This document shows, one piece after another, positions 33,704 to 42,310 of a DNA stretch of 47,273 nt (its first letter is position 1; every line of letters begins with the position of its first letter). The stretch is from NCBI GenBank assembly GCA_000724175.1, contig JPGV01000029.1, forward strand, positions 75,379 to 122,651. Reading direction: 5' to 3'. This stretch comes from [Candidatus Thermochlorobacteriaceae] bacterium GBChlB (GTDB taxonomy: Bacteria > Bacteroidota > Chlorobiia > Chlorobiales > Thermochlorobacteraceae). The position numbers were made by a program, and so were the translations under genes. The notes beneath the pieces were generated by a model, which made no database searches, was not told the origin of the DNA, and worked only from the letters and a program-made list of their open reading frames with translations.

Positions 33704-35014
33704 ATGATTGATATTAAACTCATTCGCGAAACGCCCGAGAAAGTCAAGGCGATGCTCGAAGCGCGGCAGCAACACGCCGACCTCTCGCGTGTCGACGACC
33801 TTGTCTTGCTCGACCAAAAACGCCGTGCGCTTGTGGCGAAAGCCGACGACCTGAAAGCAACGCGCAACAAAGTTTCTGACGACATTGCCACCATTAAAAA
33901 ACAAAAAGGCAATGCGGACGATAAAATTGCCGAGATGAAAGTCGTCTCCGACAACATCGCCGCGCTCGATGCCGAGTTACGGACGATTGAAGCTGAACAG
34001 GAAAACATCTTGCTTCGCCTGCCGAATATGCTGCACGAGAGCGTGCCACTCGGCAAAAGCGCCGACGACAATAAAGTTCACAAGGAAGTTCTGTCGTTCA
34101 AGCGCGAGTTTGATTTCACCGTCAAAGACCATACGCAGCTGGGCAAAGCGTTGGGCATTTTGGATTTCGAGCGCGGCGCGAAAATTTCAGGCGCGGGATT
34201 TCCCGTCTATGTCGGCAAAGGCGCATCGCTGGAACGAGCGCTAATCAACTTTATGCTCGATATGCACTTGGAAAAACACGGCTACAAAGAAATCTTTCCG
34301 CCGTTTTTCGTCAACCAAGAATCGCTGCGCGGCACAGGACAATTTCCGAAGTTCATCAACCAAGTCTATAAGGTCGGCTACGAGGACGAAGAGAAATATG
34401 AGGCATCGGGCGTGAAGCTCTACGCAATTCCAACCGCTGAAGTGCCAATCACAAATTTACACCGAGATGAGATGCTCAAAGCTGCAGACCTGCCAATCAA
34501 ATACGCCGGCTACTCCGCGTGCTTTCGCAGCGAAGCAGGCAGTTACGGCAAAGACGTCAAAGGCTTTTTGCGATTGCATCAATTCAATAAAGTCGAGATG
34601 GTGAAATTCACCTTGCCCGAAACGTCGTATGACGAATTAGAACTCTTGGTGCAAGACGCAGAAGATATTTTGCAGGCATTGAAAATTCCGTATCGCGTGC
34701 TGCTTTTATGTAGCGGCGACATTGGCGCGGGCGCCGCAAAGTGTTACGATATTGAAGTCTGGTCACCTGCCGAACAGCGGTTTCTGGAAGCCTCGAGCTG
34801 CTCGAACTTTGAAGACTACCAATCGCGTCGGGCGCACATTCGATTCAAGCGCGATGAAAAATCAAAGCCTGAGTTTGTACATACGCTCAACGGGTCGGGA
34901 CTTGCCACGTCGCGCCTTATGGTCGCCCTGCTCGAGACTTATCAGACGAAAGAGGGAAAAATTGCAGTGCCAGACGTGCTGCGCCCCTACACGCGCTTCG
35001 ACATGGTTGGGTAA
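33704..35014 (+). CDS. serS: Seryl-tRNA synthetase
   Basis: Charges tRNA-Ser and tRNA-Sec with serine. 436 residues: an N-terminal coiled-coil arm (about 1-110) that holds the tRNA long variable arm, then the class II core. Motif 2 is in [21 protein letters not shown] (about 270), motif 3 in [17 protein letters not shown] (about 395), and the serine-binding [15 protein letters not shown] is present. The start at ATG 33704 gives the standard [10 protein letters not shown] terminus. A possible terminator follows. Confidence 0.97.
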   Translation: MIDIKLIRETPEKVKAMLEARQQHADLSRVDDLVLLDQKRRALVAKADDLKATRNKVSDDIATIKKQKGNADDKIAEMKVVSDNIAALDAELRTIEAEQENILLRLPNMLHESVPLGKSADDNKVHKEVLSFKREFDFTVKDHTQLGKALGILDFERGAKISGAGFPVYVGKGASLERALINFMLDMHLEKHGYKEIFPPFFVNQESLRGTGQFPKFINQVYKVGYEDEEKYEASGVKLYAIPTAEVPITNLHRDEMLKAADLPIKYAGYSACFRSEAGSYGKDVKGFLRLHQFNKVEMVKFTLPETSYDELELLVQDAEDILQALKIPYRVLLLCSGDIGAGAAKCYDIEVWSPAEQRFLEASSCSNFEDYQSRRAHIRFKRDEKSKPEFVHTLNGSGLATSRLMVALLETYQTKEGKIAVPDVLRPYTRFDMVG

Positions 35015-35031
35015 GCTGAACAGACTTACCT

Positions 35032-35060
35032 CGACCGCCTTTCTTTTTTTGAGAAGGTCG
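35032..35060 (+). terminator. Possible terminator after serS
   Basis: CGACC pairs with GGTCG around a T-rich loop (an alternative CCTT/AAGG pairing exists), followed by TTTGGTTCTTT. The stem is short and the T-run interrupted, so this is weak. Confidence 0.3.
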
Positions 35061-35098
35061 TTTGGTTCTTTAATAAATTAACGGTTTCAAATTTTACA

Positions 35099-35111
35099 GC
35101 TCGAGTCGAGC
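35099..35111. promoter_or_regulatory. 13-base palindrome directly before the epimerase start
   Basis: GCTCGA-G-TCGAGC, a perfect inverted repeat around one base, ends four bases before the ATG at 35116. It occupies the ribosome-binding position, so it could be an operator or a translation-blocking hairpin. Confidence 0.35.
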
Positions 35112-35115
35112 AGCA

Positions 35116-36087
35116 ATGTTTTTCAATTTTATGCCTAACGCAGGAAATTGCCTTATTTTGGGCGGCGGTGGATTCATTGGGTCTCATGTTGCTGATATGC
35201 TGCTCAAGCGCGGCTATCGCGTAACCATATTCGGCAAGCGTAATTCCAAGAAAACTAACCTTGCTCATATCCTCGACCGCGTGAAGATTATCGAAGGCGA
35301 CTTCAACAACGATGTCGATGTGCGTCAGTCGCTCGACCGCATCGATTATGTCTTTCATCTCATTAGCGGCACACTACCAGCGACATCCAACGACAACCCG
35401 ATTTACGACATTGAGATAAACCTCGTCAACACGATTCGTTTGCTCAACGCTTCCGTTGAGCGTGGGGTCAAAAAAATTATTTTTGTCTCATCGGGCGGCA
35501 CCGTCTACGGCACACCGACGCACATTCCCATTAGCGAACAGCACCCAACGCACCCGATAAGTTCTTACGGCGTGGTCAAAAAAGCCATCGAGGATTATTT
35601 GTTTATGTATCACGCGCTTTACGGTTTAGACTATACTGTTCTGCGCTTGTCCAATCCCTACGGCGAGCGGCAAAACATCTTCGGCGTTCAAGGCGCCGTT
35701 GCAGTCTTTCTCCGCAAAGCGTTGAACGGGGAGCCAATTGAGATTTGGGGCGACGGCAATACCGTGCGCGATTATGTTTACATCGGCGACGTCGCCGAAG
35801 CTTTCGTTAACGCGTTGGAGACGACCACAGCCGAGAAGATTTTTAACATCGGTTCAGGCGACGGACGCTCTCTGAACGATATTATCAATTTAATTTCAAC
35901 GATTCACGGACCACGCATAGAGGTGAAGTATCTGCCAGCGCGCCGCGTCGATATCCCTGTCAATATCTTGGACATCTCGCTGGCTCGAACCCATCTTAAC
36001 TGGCAGCCTACAACGCCGTTTCAGGACGGCGTCAAAAGATTTTATAACTACCTCAATACCCAACGCTACGCGCAGCATGTCGGATAA
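35116..36087 (+). CDS. NAD-dependent nucleotide-sugar epimerase (UDP-glucose 4-epimerase family)
   Basis: Extended SDR of 323 residues: Rossmann motif GGGGFIGSHVADMLLKRG, catalytic Ser in FVSSGGTVYG, the Tyr-x-x-x-Lys pair in SYGVVKKAIEDY, and RLSNPYGERQ. The C-terminal IWGDGNTVRDYVYIGDVAEAF is typical for GalE-like proteins acting on UDP-sugars. An ATG at 35131 would give a tighter N terminus and is an alternative start. First gene of the glycan locus; it overlaps the next gene by 11 bases. Confidence 0.92.
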   Translation: MFFNFMPNAGNCLILGGGGFIGSHVADMLLKRGYRVTIFGKRNSKKTNLAHILDRVKIIEGDFNNDVDVRQSLDRIDYVFHLISGTLPATSNDNPIYDIEINLVNTIRLLNASVERGVKKIIFVSSGGTVYGTPTHIPISEQHPTHPISSYGVVKKAIEDYLFMYHALYGLDYTVLRLSNPYGERQNIFGVQGAVAVFLRKALNGEPIEIWGDGNTVRDYVYIGDVAEAFVNALETTTAEKIFNIGSGDGRSLNDIINLISTIHGPRIEVKYLPARRVDIPVNILDISLARTHLNWQPTTPFQDGVKRFYNYLNTQRYAQHVG

Positions 36088-36811
36088 TTCACATATCAGT
36101 TTGTCTGTTTTTTTTCCCGCCTATTACGACGAAGACAACATTGGCAAAGTGGTCGACAAGGCTGTTGAGGTCTTGGAGTCGCTCAAACTCAAAGAATACG
36201 AAGTCATTATTATCGAGGACGGCAGTCCCGACCGCACCGCCGAAGTTGCTGATGCGCTCGCGCAAAAGCACAAACACGTGCGTGTGATTCATCACGAAAA
36301 AAATATGGGCTATGGTGCAACCCTGCGCGACGGCTTCTACGCGGCGAAATTGGATTATGTGTTCTACTCCGATGGCGACAACCAATTCGATTTAGATGAA
36401 CTGCGTAAGTTCGTGGCCTTGATTCCGTATAGCGACATTGTCATCGGCTATCGCATCAGCAAGCAGTATTCTCAGTGGCGGCGATTTACATCGTTTGTCT
36501 ACAACTACGTTTTGCGGCGCTTGTTCGATGTAAATTATATGGACGTCGACTGCGCGTTCAAGCTGTTCAAAGCCGACTTATTCAAGAAAATTACGATTGA
36601 ATCTGTTGATGCGTTTATTGATGCGGAGATTATGCTCAAAGCGCGGCTCTTGGGATATACCGTGACGGAAATCGGCGTTAGGCATTTGCCGAGACTTGCA
36701 GGCGTCTCGACGGGCGCAAAACCAAGCGTCATTTTTAGAACGATTCGTGAGATTTACAATTTTCATAAAAAATACGGCAAGGACATCGCCGCAACGCACA
36801 AACCACATTGA
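36077..36811 (+). CDS. GT2 glycosyltransferase, polyprenyl-phosphate mannose/glucose synthase-like
   Basis: 244 residues, the size of soluble DPM1-type synthases. Motifs: SVFFPAYYDEDNIGKVV, IIIEDGSPDRTAEVAD, the DxD-like YSDGDNQFDLDEL, DVDCAFKLFKADL and the acceptor-side EIGVRHLPR. This family moves a sugar from GDP- or UDP-sugar to dolichyl- or undecaprenyl-phosphate. No C-terminal membrane helices are present. It overlaps the epimerase by 11 bases and is followed 4 bases later by a methyltransferase, so it is clearly in one operon with them. Confidence 0.9.
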   Translation: MSDNSHISLSVFFPAYYDEDNIGKVVDKAVEVLESLKLKEYEVIIIEDGSPDRTAEVADALAQKHKHVRVIHHEKNMGYGATLRDGFYAAKLDYVFYSDGDNQFDLDELRKFVALIPYSDIVIGYRISKQYSQWRRFTSFVYNYVLRRLFDVNYMDVDCAFKLFKADLFKKITIESVDAFIDAEIMLKARLLGYTVTEIGVRHLPRLAGVSTGAKPSVIFRTIREIYNFHKKYGKDIAATHKPH

Positions 36812-36815
36812 TACA

Positions 36816-37517
36816 ATGAAAAATGACGCTGTTCAAAAAATTGATTTCGATGACTACGCCGACAACTATGACGCGCATTTGCAAGAGACGCTCAAAGGGT
36901 TCGGCGAAGAGAGCGCATATTTCGCAGAGTATAAAGTGCGGCTGCTTAAAGAGCGGTTGGAAAAAACAGCGAGGGCGGCCCCGAAAACCATTTTGGAATA
37001 TGGCTGCGGCACGGGCAGAAACCTGACGTTTCTGCGCGCGTATTTTCCCGACGCGGCGATTGACGGCTGCGATATTTCAACGGAGAGTTTGAAACTTGCT
37101 GCCAAACGCGCACCCGATGTGCGTCTTTTTACGCTCCCTGCCGACGCGCCACTCAGACAATATGACATGATTTTTATCGCGTGCGTTTTTCACCACATTC
37201 CGCCATTAGAGCGCCCAAGTGCCTTTGAACGCATTTACTCCATGCTCCACTCTGGCGGCGAGGTGTTTGTCTTTGAACACAATCCGTGTAATCCTGTTAC
37301 ACAGCGCATGGTCAGCACCTGCCCGTTTGATAAAGACGCGATTTTGCTTCCGCCGTCAGAACTTGTTATGCTTACAAAAGCCGCTCAACTAAAGCTCCTC
37401 GAGAAAAACTACGCGCTATTTTTTCCCGCGCCACTCAAAGCCTTGCGTCCATTGGAAACCCACCTCGGCTGGTTGCCGCTTGGGGGTCAATACTATGTCA
37501 GAGCCGTGAAGCCATGA
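36816..37517 (+). CDS. SAM-dependent class I methyltransferase
   Basis: 233 residues from the ATG at 36816, four bases after the preceding stop; a longer frame from 36696 lies inside the GT2 gene and is rejected. SAM site: ILEYGCGTGRNLTFLRAYF, then GCDISTESLKLA, and FIACVFHHIPPLERPSAFERIYSMLHSGGEVFVFEHNP, a Methyltransf_11/12 pattern. Context suggests methylation of a sugar or lipid carrier in the glycan pathway; that is inference. The stop overlaps the next start as ATGA. Confidence 0.9.
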   Translation: MKNDAVQKIDFDDYADNYDAHLQETLKGFGEESAYFAEYKVRLLKERLEKTARAAPKTILEYGCGTGRNLTFLRAYFPDAAIDGCDISTESLKLAAKRAPDVRLFTLPADAPLRQYDMIFIACVFHHIPPLERPSAFERIYSMLHSGGEVFVFEHNPCNPVTQRMVSTCPFDKDAILLPPSELVMLTKAAQLKLLEKNYALFFPAPLKALRPLETHLGWLPLGGQYYVRAVKP

Positions 37518-38725
37518 TACACCCCGTCGCTGATTCGCTTGCAAGACCAACGGTTCTGATTATACCCACGCGGTATTGGGAACTACAAGCCTCTATCGAT
37601 GGATTAGCAAAAACACAAACGCCGCTTGTTGCGCTTGTGCCAAGCGACTCAATGATGCAGTATCGCGCGTTAGGGACAACCGACGACATAGGGCTGTATT
37701 ACTTTCTTCCAAAACTCGCACAGATTTTTCATCTTTCGCTGAACGAGGCATGGACGCTTTGGTTCTTCGGCATTTTGGCCATTGCGGTCGCCGTCGGCAT
37801 TTATGGAATGATGCGCTATTTGCAATCGCCGTTGGTCAAAGCCCTGTATCTTATTCAACTTGTCGGCTTTGCCGCGTTGGTAATTAAAATCGGCGACATT
37901 CACGCGCTTGCGCCGTGTTTGACGATTGCCGTCCTTCCATTCGCACCAAGATTTATTTCTGAACCCACTAACGACAAAAAGTTTTTACGGAGCGTCGGAT
38001 TGTTTGGCTTGCTTGGCGTGTTGTTTGGACTTGCGCACTCCATTCGCTCACACTCAGCGACGGCGCTCTTACTTTTTATTTCAACGCTGATTTTCTTTGC
38101 CTCAACGCTGGCACTAAACAAACGGCTGGTGTTGATTTTATCGCTCGTCATCGGATTTCTCCTGCCGCAATTTTATATGAAAACCGTTTTGGACACGCGC
38201 GATGAGTTTCTGAAAGCGCATCAGCCAACCTATACTGCCGCGCCGCGTCAACACCCATTTTGGCACACGGTTTATATCGGTTTTGGATTTTTGAGCAATG
38301 ACTACGGCATTCTCTACAAAGATGAAGTCGCTGCCGCAAAAGTGCGTTCCCTTGCGCCAGAAGCCGAGTATTGCTCACCGCAATATGAAACCGTGTTGAA
38401 GAACGAGACGCTCAAGTTGATCAAGTCTGACTTCGCATTTGTGTTTTTCACGATTGCGGCAAAGCTCGGCGTCATTGGCACGTATTTCATTTTATTTGCA
38501 AATGTCGGATTGCTTGCCGCGTTACGTCATCCTAAACGATGGGTTATCGAACTCGCGTTTTTCGCTGCGCTTGGGTTCAATGCGCTCTTTGGCGTTTTAG
38601 CAATGCCCAGACTTTCTTATCTGTGCGGATTTTTGGCAGTGGCGTGGCTTTATGGCATCGTCAGCCTTGATGAAGCCATTAGGCAAAGGCGGGAAACATT
38701 GAGCGCGTCAGTGCAAGAGTGGTAA
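37514..38725 (+). CDS. Polytopic membrane protein, possible GT-C glycosyltransferase
   Basis: 403 residues with about nine to ten membrane segments. The first 70 residues are not strongly hydrophobic and hold TTDDIGLYYFLPKLAQ, with an Asp-Asp pair before a helix, reminiscent of the acidic first-loop motif of GT-C enzymes that use polyprenyl-phosphate sugars. A long loop (about 230-300) is Tyr/Pro-rich. No family match is certain. It follows the methyltransferase by ATGA overlap, in an operon with a polyprenyl-phosphate sugar synthase-like enzyme, which supports the idea but does not prove it. The 3' end overlaps the convergent kinase gene by 18 bases. Confidence 0.82.
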   Translation: MIHPVADSLARPTVLIIPTRYWELQASIDGLAKTQTPLVALVPSDSMMQYRALGTTDDIGLYYFLPKLAQIFHLSLNEAWTLWFFGILAIAVAVGIYGMMRYLQSPLVKALYLIQLVGFAALVIKIGDIHALAPCLTIAVLPFAPRFISEPTNDKKFLRSVGLFGLLGVLFGLAHSIRSHSATALLLFISTLIFFASTLALNKRLVLILSLVIGFLLPQFYMKTVLDTRDEFLKAHQPTYTAAPRQHPFWHTVYIGFGFLSNDYGILYKDEVAAAKVRSLAPEAEYCSPQYETVLKNETLKLIKSDFAFVFFTIAAKLGVIGTYFILFANVGLLAALRHPKRWVIELAFFAALGFNALFGVLAMPRLSYLCGFLAVAWLYGIVSLDEAIRQRRETLSASVQEW

Positions 38726-39424
38726 TTGGTCGGGTAAGAAGAGCAAATAGCACAAATATGCAAATGCTGCTGAGGTCAATGGGATGGTTAGGTTGTCGTC
38801 AATTTCAAATCCGAATAGCTTGAACGGATAGACTTCCGCTGCTGTGGCTACCAGCGCCAGCCCGATGCCTACTGCCAAGTTCAAGTTTGGCGTTAGTGCA
38901 ACGACCGCAATAGCAGCGACGAAAAAGGCGATGCTGCCCTCAACCGTTTTCGAGAACAGCGGACGCTTGCCGAACTTGCGTCCGATAAGCGCAGCGGCTG
39001 TGTCGGCAATAATCAAAATCGTAAATGAGGCAATCGCAATCATTTTCGGAAACAGCCACACGACCAGCAAGGCAGAGAGCGTTACGAATGTCGCGCCGTT
39101 GAATCGCTTTTTGGTTTGGTCGAGTTCGTGCGGGCGCAGCATTGAGCCGAATGTTTTGTAATACCACCGCGCAATCGGTTTAACGAACATCTTCATCACA
39201 TCGACGGCGAAAAATCCCGCGAAGAGAATGACGAGCAGAAAAAGCGCAAGTTCTTTGGTGATGTTGTAGTAAATAATCGGAATGGCGATAGAGCACACAT
39301 GAATGGCTTTACGGGCGAGTTCATTGTGATAATGAATCTGTTCAACTCGATTCAGACGCTCGCGCTCGCCGAGTTGTTCTTGCGTCGCAGCGATAGCAGC
39401 GTCCTGTTCTTCGGGGTTTTTCAT
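38708..39424 (-). CDS. Dolichol/polyprenol/phytol kinase-like membrane protein (SEC59/VTE5 superfamily)
   Basis: 238 residues from the ATG at 39424; a longer frame upstream runs into the divergent RmlD-like gene and is rejected. About seven membrane segments. Landmarks: ELARKAIHVCSIAIPIIYY near the N terminus, then IIADTAAALIGRKFGKRPLFSKTVEGSIAFF, the CTP-binding signature of the SEC59/VTE5/CdsA-like superfamily. These enzymes phosphorylate polyprenols, phytol or diacylglycerol with CTP. Beside a DPM-synthase-like GT2 a polyprenol substrate is attractive; in a phototroph, phytol or farnesol would be an alternative. Confidence 0.88.
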   Translation of the reverse strand: MKNPEEQDAAIAATQEQLGERERLNRVEQIHYHNELARKAIHVCSIAIPIIYYNITKELALFLLVILFAGFFAVDVMKMFVKPIARWYYKTFGSMLRPHELDQTKKRFNGATFVTLSALLVVWLFPKMIAIASFTILIIADTAAALIGRKFGKRPLFSKTVEGSIAFFVAAIAVVALTPNLNLAVGIGLALVATAAEVYPFKLFGFEIDDNLTIPLTSAAFAYLCYLLFLPDQLPLLH

Positions 39425-39524
39425 CACGATAACGTTACGATTTATACACGATTTGCTTTTTGGACAACGATGTTTCTTACGCACCTTGCGGCAAGACAAG
39501 CTACGCAAAATTTTACGGACGAAA

Positions 39525-40421
39525 ATGATAAAACTTCTTCTGACGGGCGCGAGTGGGCTTTTAGGCGGAAACATTCTTCGCCACGCTGCTTGCGACAGCC
39601 GCATCAATCTTTGCGCCGTCCAAAAAAGCAACTTCGCTGTCCCTGAACGCTTTTCGCTTGGCAAAGAGATTTTCTCGCTCGATTTGACCGATGAAACCGC
39701 CGTTTGGAATCTCTTCTCGCAGTGGCGACCAAACGCAATTATTCACACTGCCGCCATGACCGAACCCAATGCCTGTGAATGGCAACGCGCCGATGCAACC
39801 CGCGCAAACATCGATGCTACGCACACGCTCGTCAAACTTTCCGAACACTTCGGCGCACGCCTCGTTTTCATCTCTACGGATTTGGTTTTCAACGGCGAGC
39901 AAGGGCTTTACAGCGAGACCGATCCGCCAGCGCCGCTCAGTTTCTACGGCGACACCAAAGTTCAAAGCGAAAACGATATTGCCGTCACGCTCACTGATTA
40001 CGCGATTCTGCGGACGAGCATTATGCTCGGCACTTCGCCGCGCGGAAATCGCGCCGTCAATGAGCGCCTGATGAGCGACGTGAGTGATGGAAAAACACCC
40101 ACGCTATTTTCGGACGAATACCGCACGCCAATTGCCGTCAATACACTTGCGCAAATTTGTTTGGAGTTTGTCTTGGGTGCAGCGCAAGAAGCAACGGGCA
40201 TTTTTCACGCCGTCGGCTCGGAACGAATTTCGAGATATGACTTGGGACGAAAAATTTTCGGACACTTTCACGTGCCAGAGCATTGCTATCGTGCCGCGCT
40301 CTTGCAGGACTTTACAGGAACGCCCCAGCGCCCGCGCGATTGCAGCTTGAACAACAAAAAGATTCTCGGCGTCGTTAGAACCCCGATTCCAACGCTTGAC
40401 GACATCATTGCAGGGCTGTAA
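39525..40421 (+). CDS. RmlD-like NAD(P)-dependent sugar reductase
   Basis: 298 residues from the ATG at 39525, which puts the Rossmann motif LLTGASGLLGGNIL at the N terminus; an earlier frame start lies in the divergent promoter region. RmlD-family features: HTAAMTEPNACEWQR, STDLVFNGEQGLYSETDPPAPLSFYGDTKVQSE (Tyr-x-x-x-Lys) and ILRTSIMLG. dTDP-4-dehydrorhamnose reductases and the related MAT2B-like proteins share these; RmlA, RmlB and RmlC are not in the window. Divergent from the kinase gene across 100 bases; ends two bases from the convergent small gene. Confidence 0.9.
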   Translation: MIKLLLTGASGLLGGNILRHAACDSRINLCAVQKSNFAVPERFSLGKEIFSLDLTDETAVWNLFSQWRPNAIIHTAAMTEPNACEWQRADATRANIDATHTLVKLSEHFGARLVFISTDLVFNGEQGLYSETDPPAPLSFYGDTKVQSENDIAVTLTDYAILRTSIMLGTSPRGNRAVNERLMSDVSDGKTPTLFSDEYRTPIAVNTLAQICLEFVLGAAQEATGIFHAVGSERISRYDLGRKIFGHFHVPEHCYRAALLQDFTGTPQRPRDCSLNNKKILGVVRTPIPTLDDIIAGL

Positions 40422-40423
40422 CC

Positions 40424-40873
40424 TTATTGCTCGCCTTTGACGATGAGGTTGAACTCTTCTTCGGAGTTGATGAGCTTGAAGTCGTCGCGCATATTTTTGA
40501 TAAAGAGTTGCACGCCATCAATGGTGAGCTTCGGCGTATTGTCAGCGGTGAGCGCGCCGTCGGGACTGTATTTGATAAGCTCGCTTGCTTGTTTCTGAAT
40601 TGCTTCAAAAAACTTTGGACTCACAACCACCGCCACCACGAGTCGATGATTTACCGTATCGTAATATGCCTCGATTTTTTGGTCTTCGGTCAGGGAGGCA
40701 TCGACCGACAAATTGAGTTTTTGCATCGTTCTTTGAGCGTTAAAGTTCTGAAAGCCGACTGGAAAATACACAATTTCTGTCGTGTTATGCGTTTGCAGCG
40801 GGAAAACCTGTGCTGGCTCGACGAGTTTCTCTGTTACTTCACCCACTTCTCCTGAATTCTTCCCGTCGCCCAA
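40424..40873 (-). CDS. Small protein of unknown function, last gene of the type I export operon
   Basis: At most 149 residues. The frame begins at a TTG (40873) inside the 3' end of the TolC-like gene; a GTG at 40846 or an ATG at 40726 are other possible starts, so the N terminus is uncertain. No signal peptide or membrane helix. The body (NLSVDASLTEDQKIEAYYDTVNHRLVVAVVVSP) is alternating beta/alpha with many acidic residues. The 40-base overlap with the preceding gene suggests translational coupling and a role with the exporter. No family recognised. Confidence 0.68.
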   Translation of the reverse strand: MGDGKNSGEVGEVTEKLVEPAQVFPLQTHNTTEIVYFPVGFQNFNAQRTMQKLNLSVDASLTEDQKIEAYYDTVNHRLVVAVVVSPKFFEAIQKQASELIKYSPDGALTADNTPKLTIDGVQLFIKNMRDDFKLINSEEEFNLIVKGEQ

Positions 40874-42240
40874 AGGTAATCGCTCACGGCGCGAAGGTAA
40901 TCAGCTTGTGCGGTGATGAGCCCTTGCTGAGAGGTAAAGGTGGCGCGTTCACGCAAGTTTAGAATCAGCAGCGAGCTTTCGCCAGCCAAAAATCGACGCC
41001 GCTCGCCTTCCTGAACCAGCAGCGCATAGTTGGTTTCCCGTTCTGCCGCATCAATGCGCTCTAAGGCTCGACCGATTGCCGAGAGCGCGTCGTCAATGTC
41101 AGCAATGACCTTTCGGTCGGTCTCGTATCGTTTGAGCAAGGTGCGCTGTGCTTTGATTTGCGAGAGTTGCAATTGCGCCGAGGCCTCTCGGAACAGCAGC
41201 GGTTGGGAGACCGACAGCCCTACTCTGTAATCAAAATTGTTGAACCCGCTAAAGTATTGCAAGGCTTGAAACTGCGCTTCGATATAGGGGCGTTGCAGTT
41301 CAGAGGCAAACCGCACATCGACATCGGCGGCACGTTGGTCAATCTCGATTTGCAGTGCTTCTGGTCGGACTTTCAGCGCATTTTGTTTATCCATCTCGAT
41401 TTGCGCAGCCGTGATGAGCGGCGCGGGCGGCAGGGCTTGCGGCACTGCGTTGAGCGGACGCGGCGTGCCTTCCTGATTCCACAAAAATACGGCAAGTTTA
41501 ATGCCGCTCGACTCGACTTTACGCTGTGCCTTCAAAACATCGCCGCGCCGTTTCTCGACTTCTTGCAACGCTTCGATGCTATCCAACGCCGCCGTTTCGC
41601 CGCGCCGAACACGTTCAGCAATCGCGTTAGCGCGCACAACGCCAATCTCAAACACGCGCCTTGCTACGGCTAATTGCGTATGCGCTTCCGACCAATCCCA
41701 GTAGGCTTCCGATGCTTTGCGCAGCAAGTTGTTTCGCAGTTCCGCTTGAATTGCCGCAGAAAGTTCGGGTCGCAAACTGGCTTTCTCGAATGTCGCTCGG
41801 CGTTTGTCGGTGAAGATGCCTTGTAGTAGCGGCACTTTGAGTCCGATTTCGGCTTCGCCCGTCGGGTCTGTTCGGTCGATGTTGTCGACGCGACTGCCAA
41901 CACCACGCTTGTATTTTGCAGATAATTTCGGCCCGAATGCTATGCCGAGCGGCAGCTCGACACCAGCGGAAATCACATCAACGGTTGGCGAGCCGCTTTT
42001 GGTCTTGCGCTCGATTCGCCCTTCGAAGACAGGGTCAAACTCGCCGTATGCGTCGCGCAATGTGGCATTGGCAATGTCGAGCTCTAAGTCTGCCGATTGA
42101 ATCGTCGGGTGAGCAGCGAGAACGAGGTCGAGAAAGCGCTGTAGCGAGAGCGAATCCACGCGCGGTTGGGCAAGCGTTGAAGCAGCAACGAATAGGGCAA
42201 CAACGGCGGACGCCAAACGCATCGGCACGTTCAGAAGCAT
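40834..42240 (-). CDS. TolC-family outer membrane efflux protein
   Basis: Outer-membrane channel of a tripartite exporter. About 468 residues from the ATG at 42240 (42222 is also possible; a further upstream TTG at 42273 is less likely), giving a signal peptide around MRLASAVVALFVAASTLAQ. The duplicated OEP helical-barrel repeats are visible: LRKASEAYWDWSEAHTQLAVARRV (about 170-195) and the C-terminal YALLVQEGERRRFLAGESSLLILNLRERATFTSQQGLITAQADYLRAVSDY, a classic OEP ending. Third gene of the operon ABC-HlyD-TolC. Confidence 0.92.
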   Translation of the reverse strand: MLLNVPMRLASAVVALFVAASTLAQPRVDSLSLQRFLDLVLAAHPTIQSADLELDIANATLRDAYGEFDPVFEGRIERKTKSGSPTVDVISAGVELPLGIAFGPKLSAKYKRGVGSRVDNIDRTDPTGEAEIGLKVPLLQGIFTDKRRATFEKASLRPELSAAIQAELRNNLLRKASEAYWDWSEAHTQLAVARRVFEIGVVRANAIAERVRRGETAALDSIEALQEVEKRRGDVLKAQRKVESSGIKLAVFLWNQEGTPRPLNAVPQALPPAPLITAAQIEMDKQNALKVRPEALQIEIDQRAADVDVRFASELQRPYIEAQFQALQYFSGFNNFDYRVGLSVSQPLLFREASAQLQLSQIKAQRTLLKRYETDRKVIADIDDALSAIGRALERIDAAERETNYALLVQEGERRRFLAGESSLLILNLRERATFTSQQGLITAQADYLRAVSDYLWATGRIQEKWVK

Positions 42241-42310
42241 TCTTGGTTGCAAGATGGTTTTTAAGCGATACAATGTTTCGAGAAGAACTTCCGTTGATTG
42301 CGGCTCTCGG

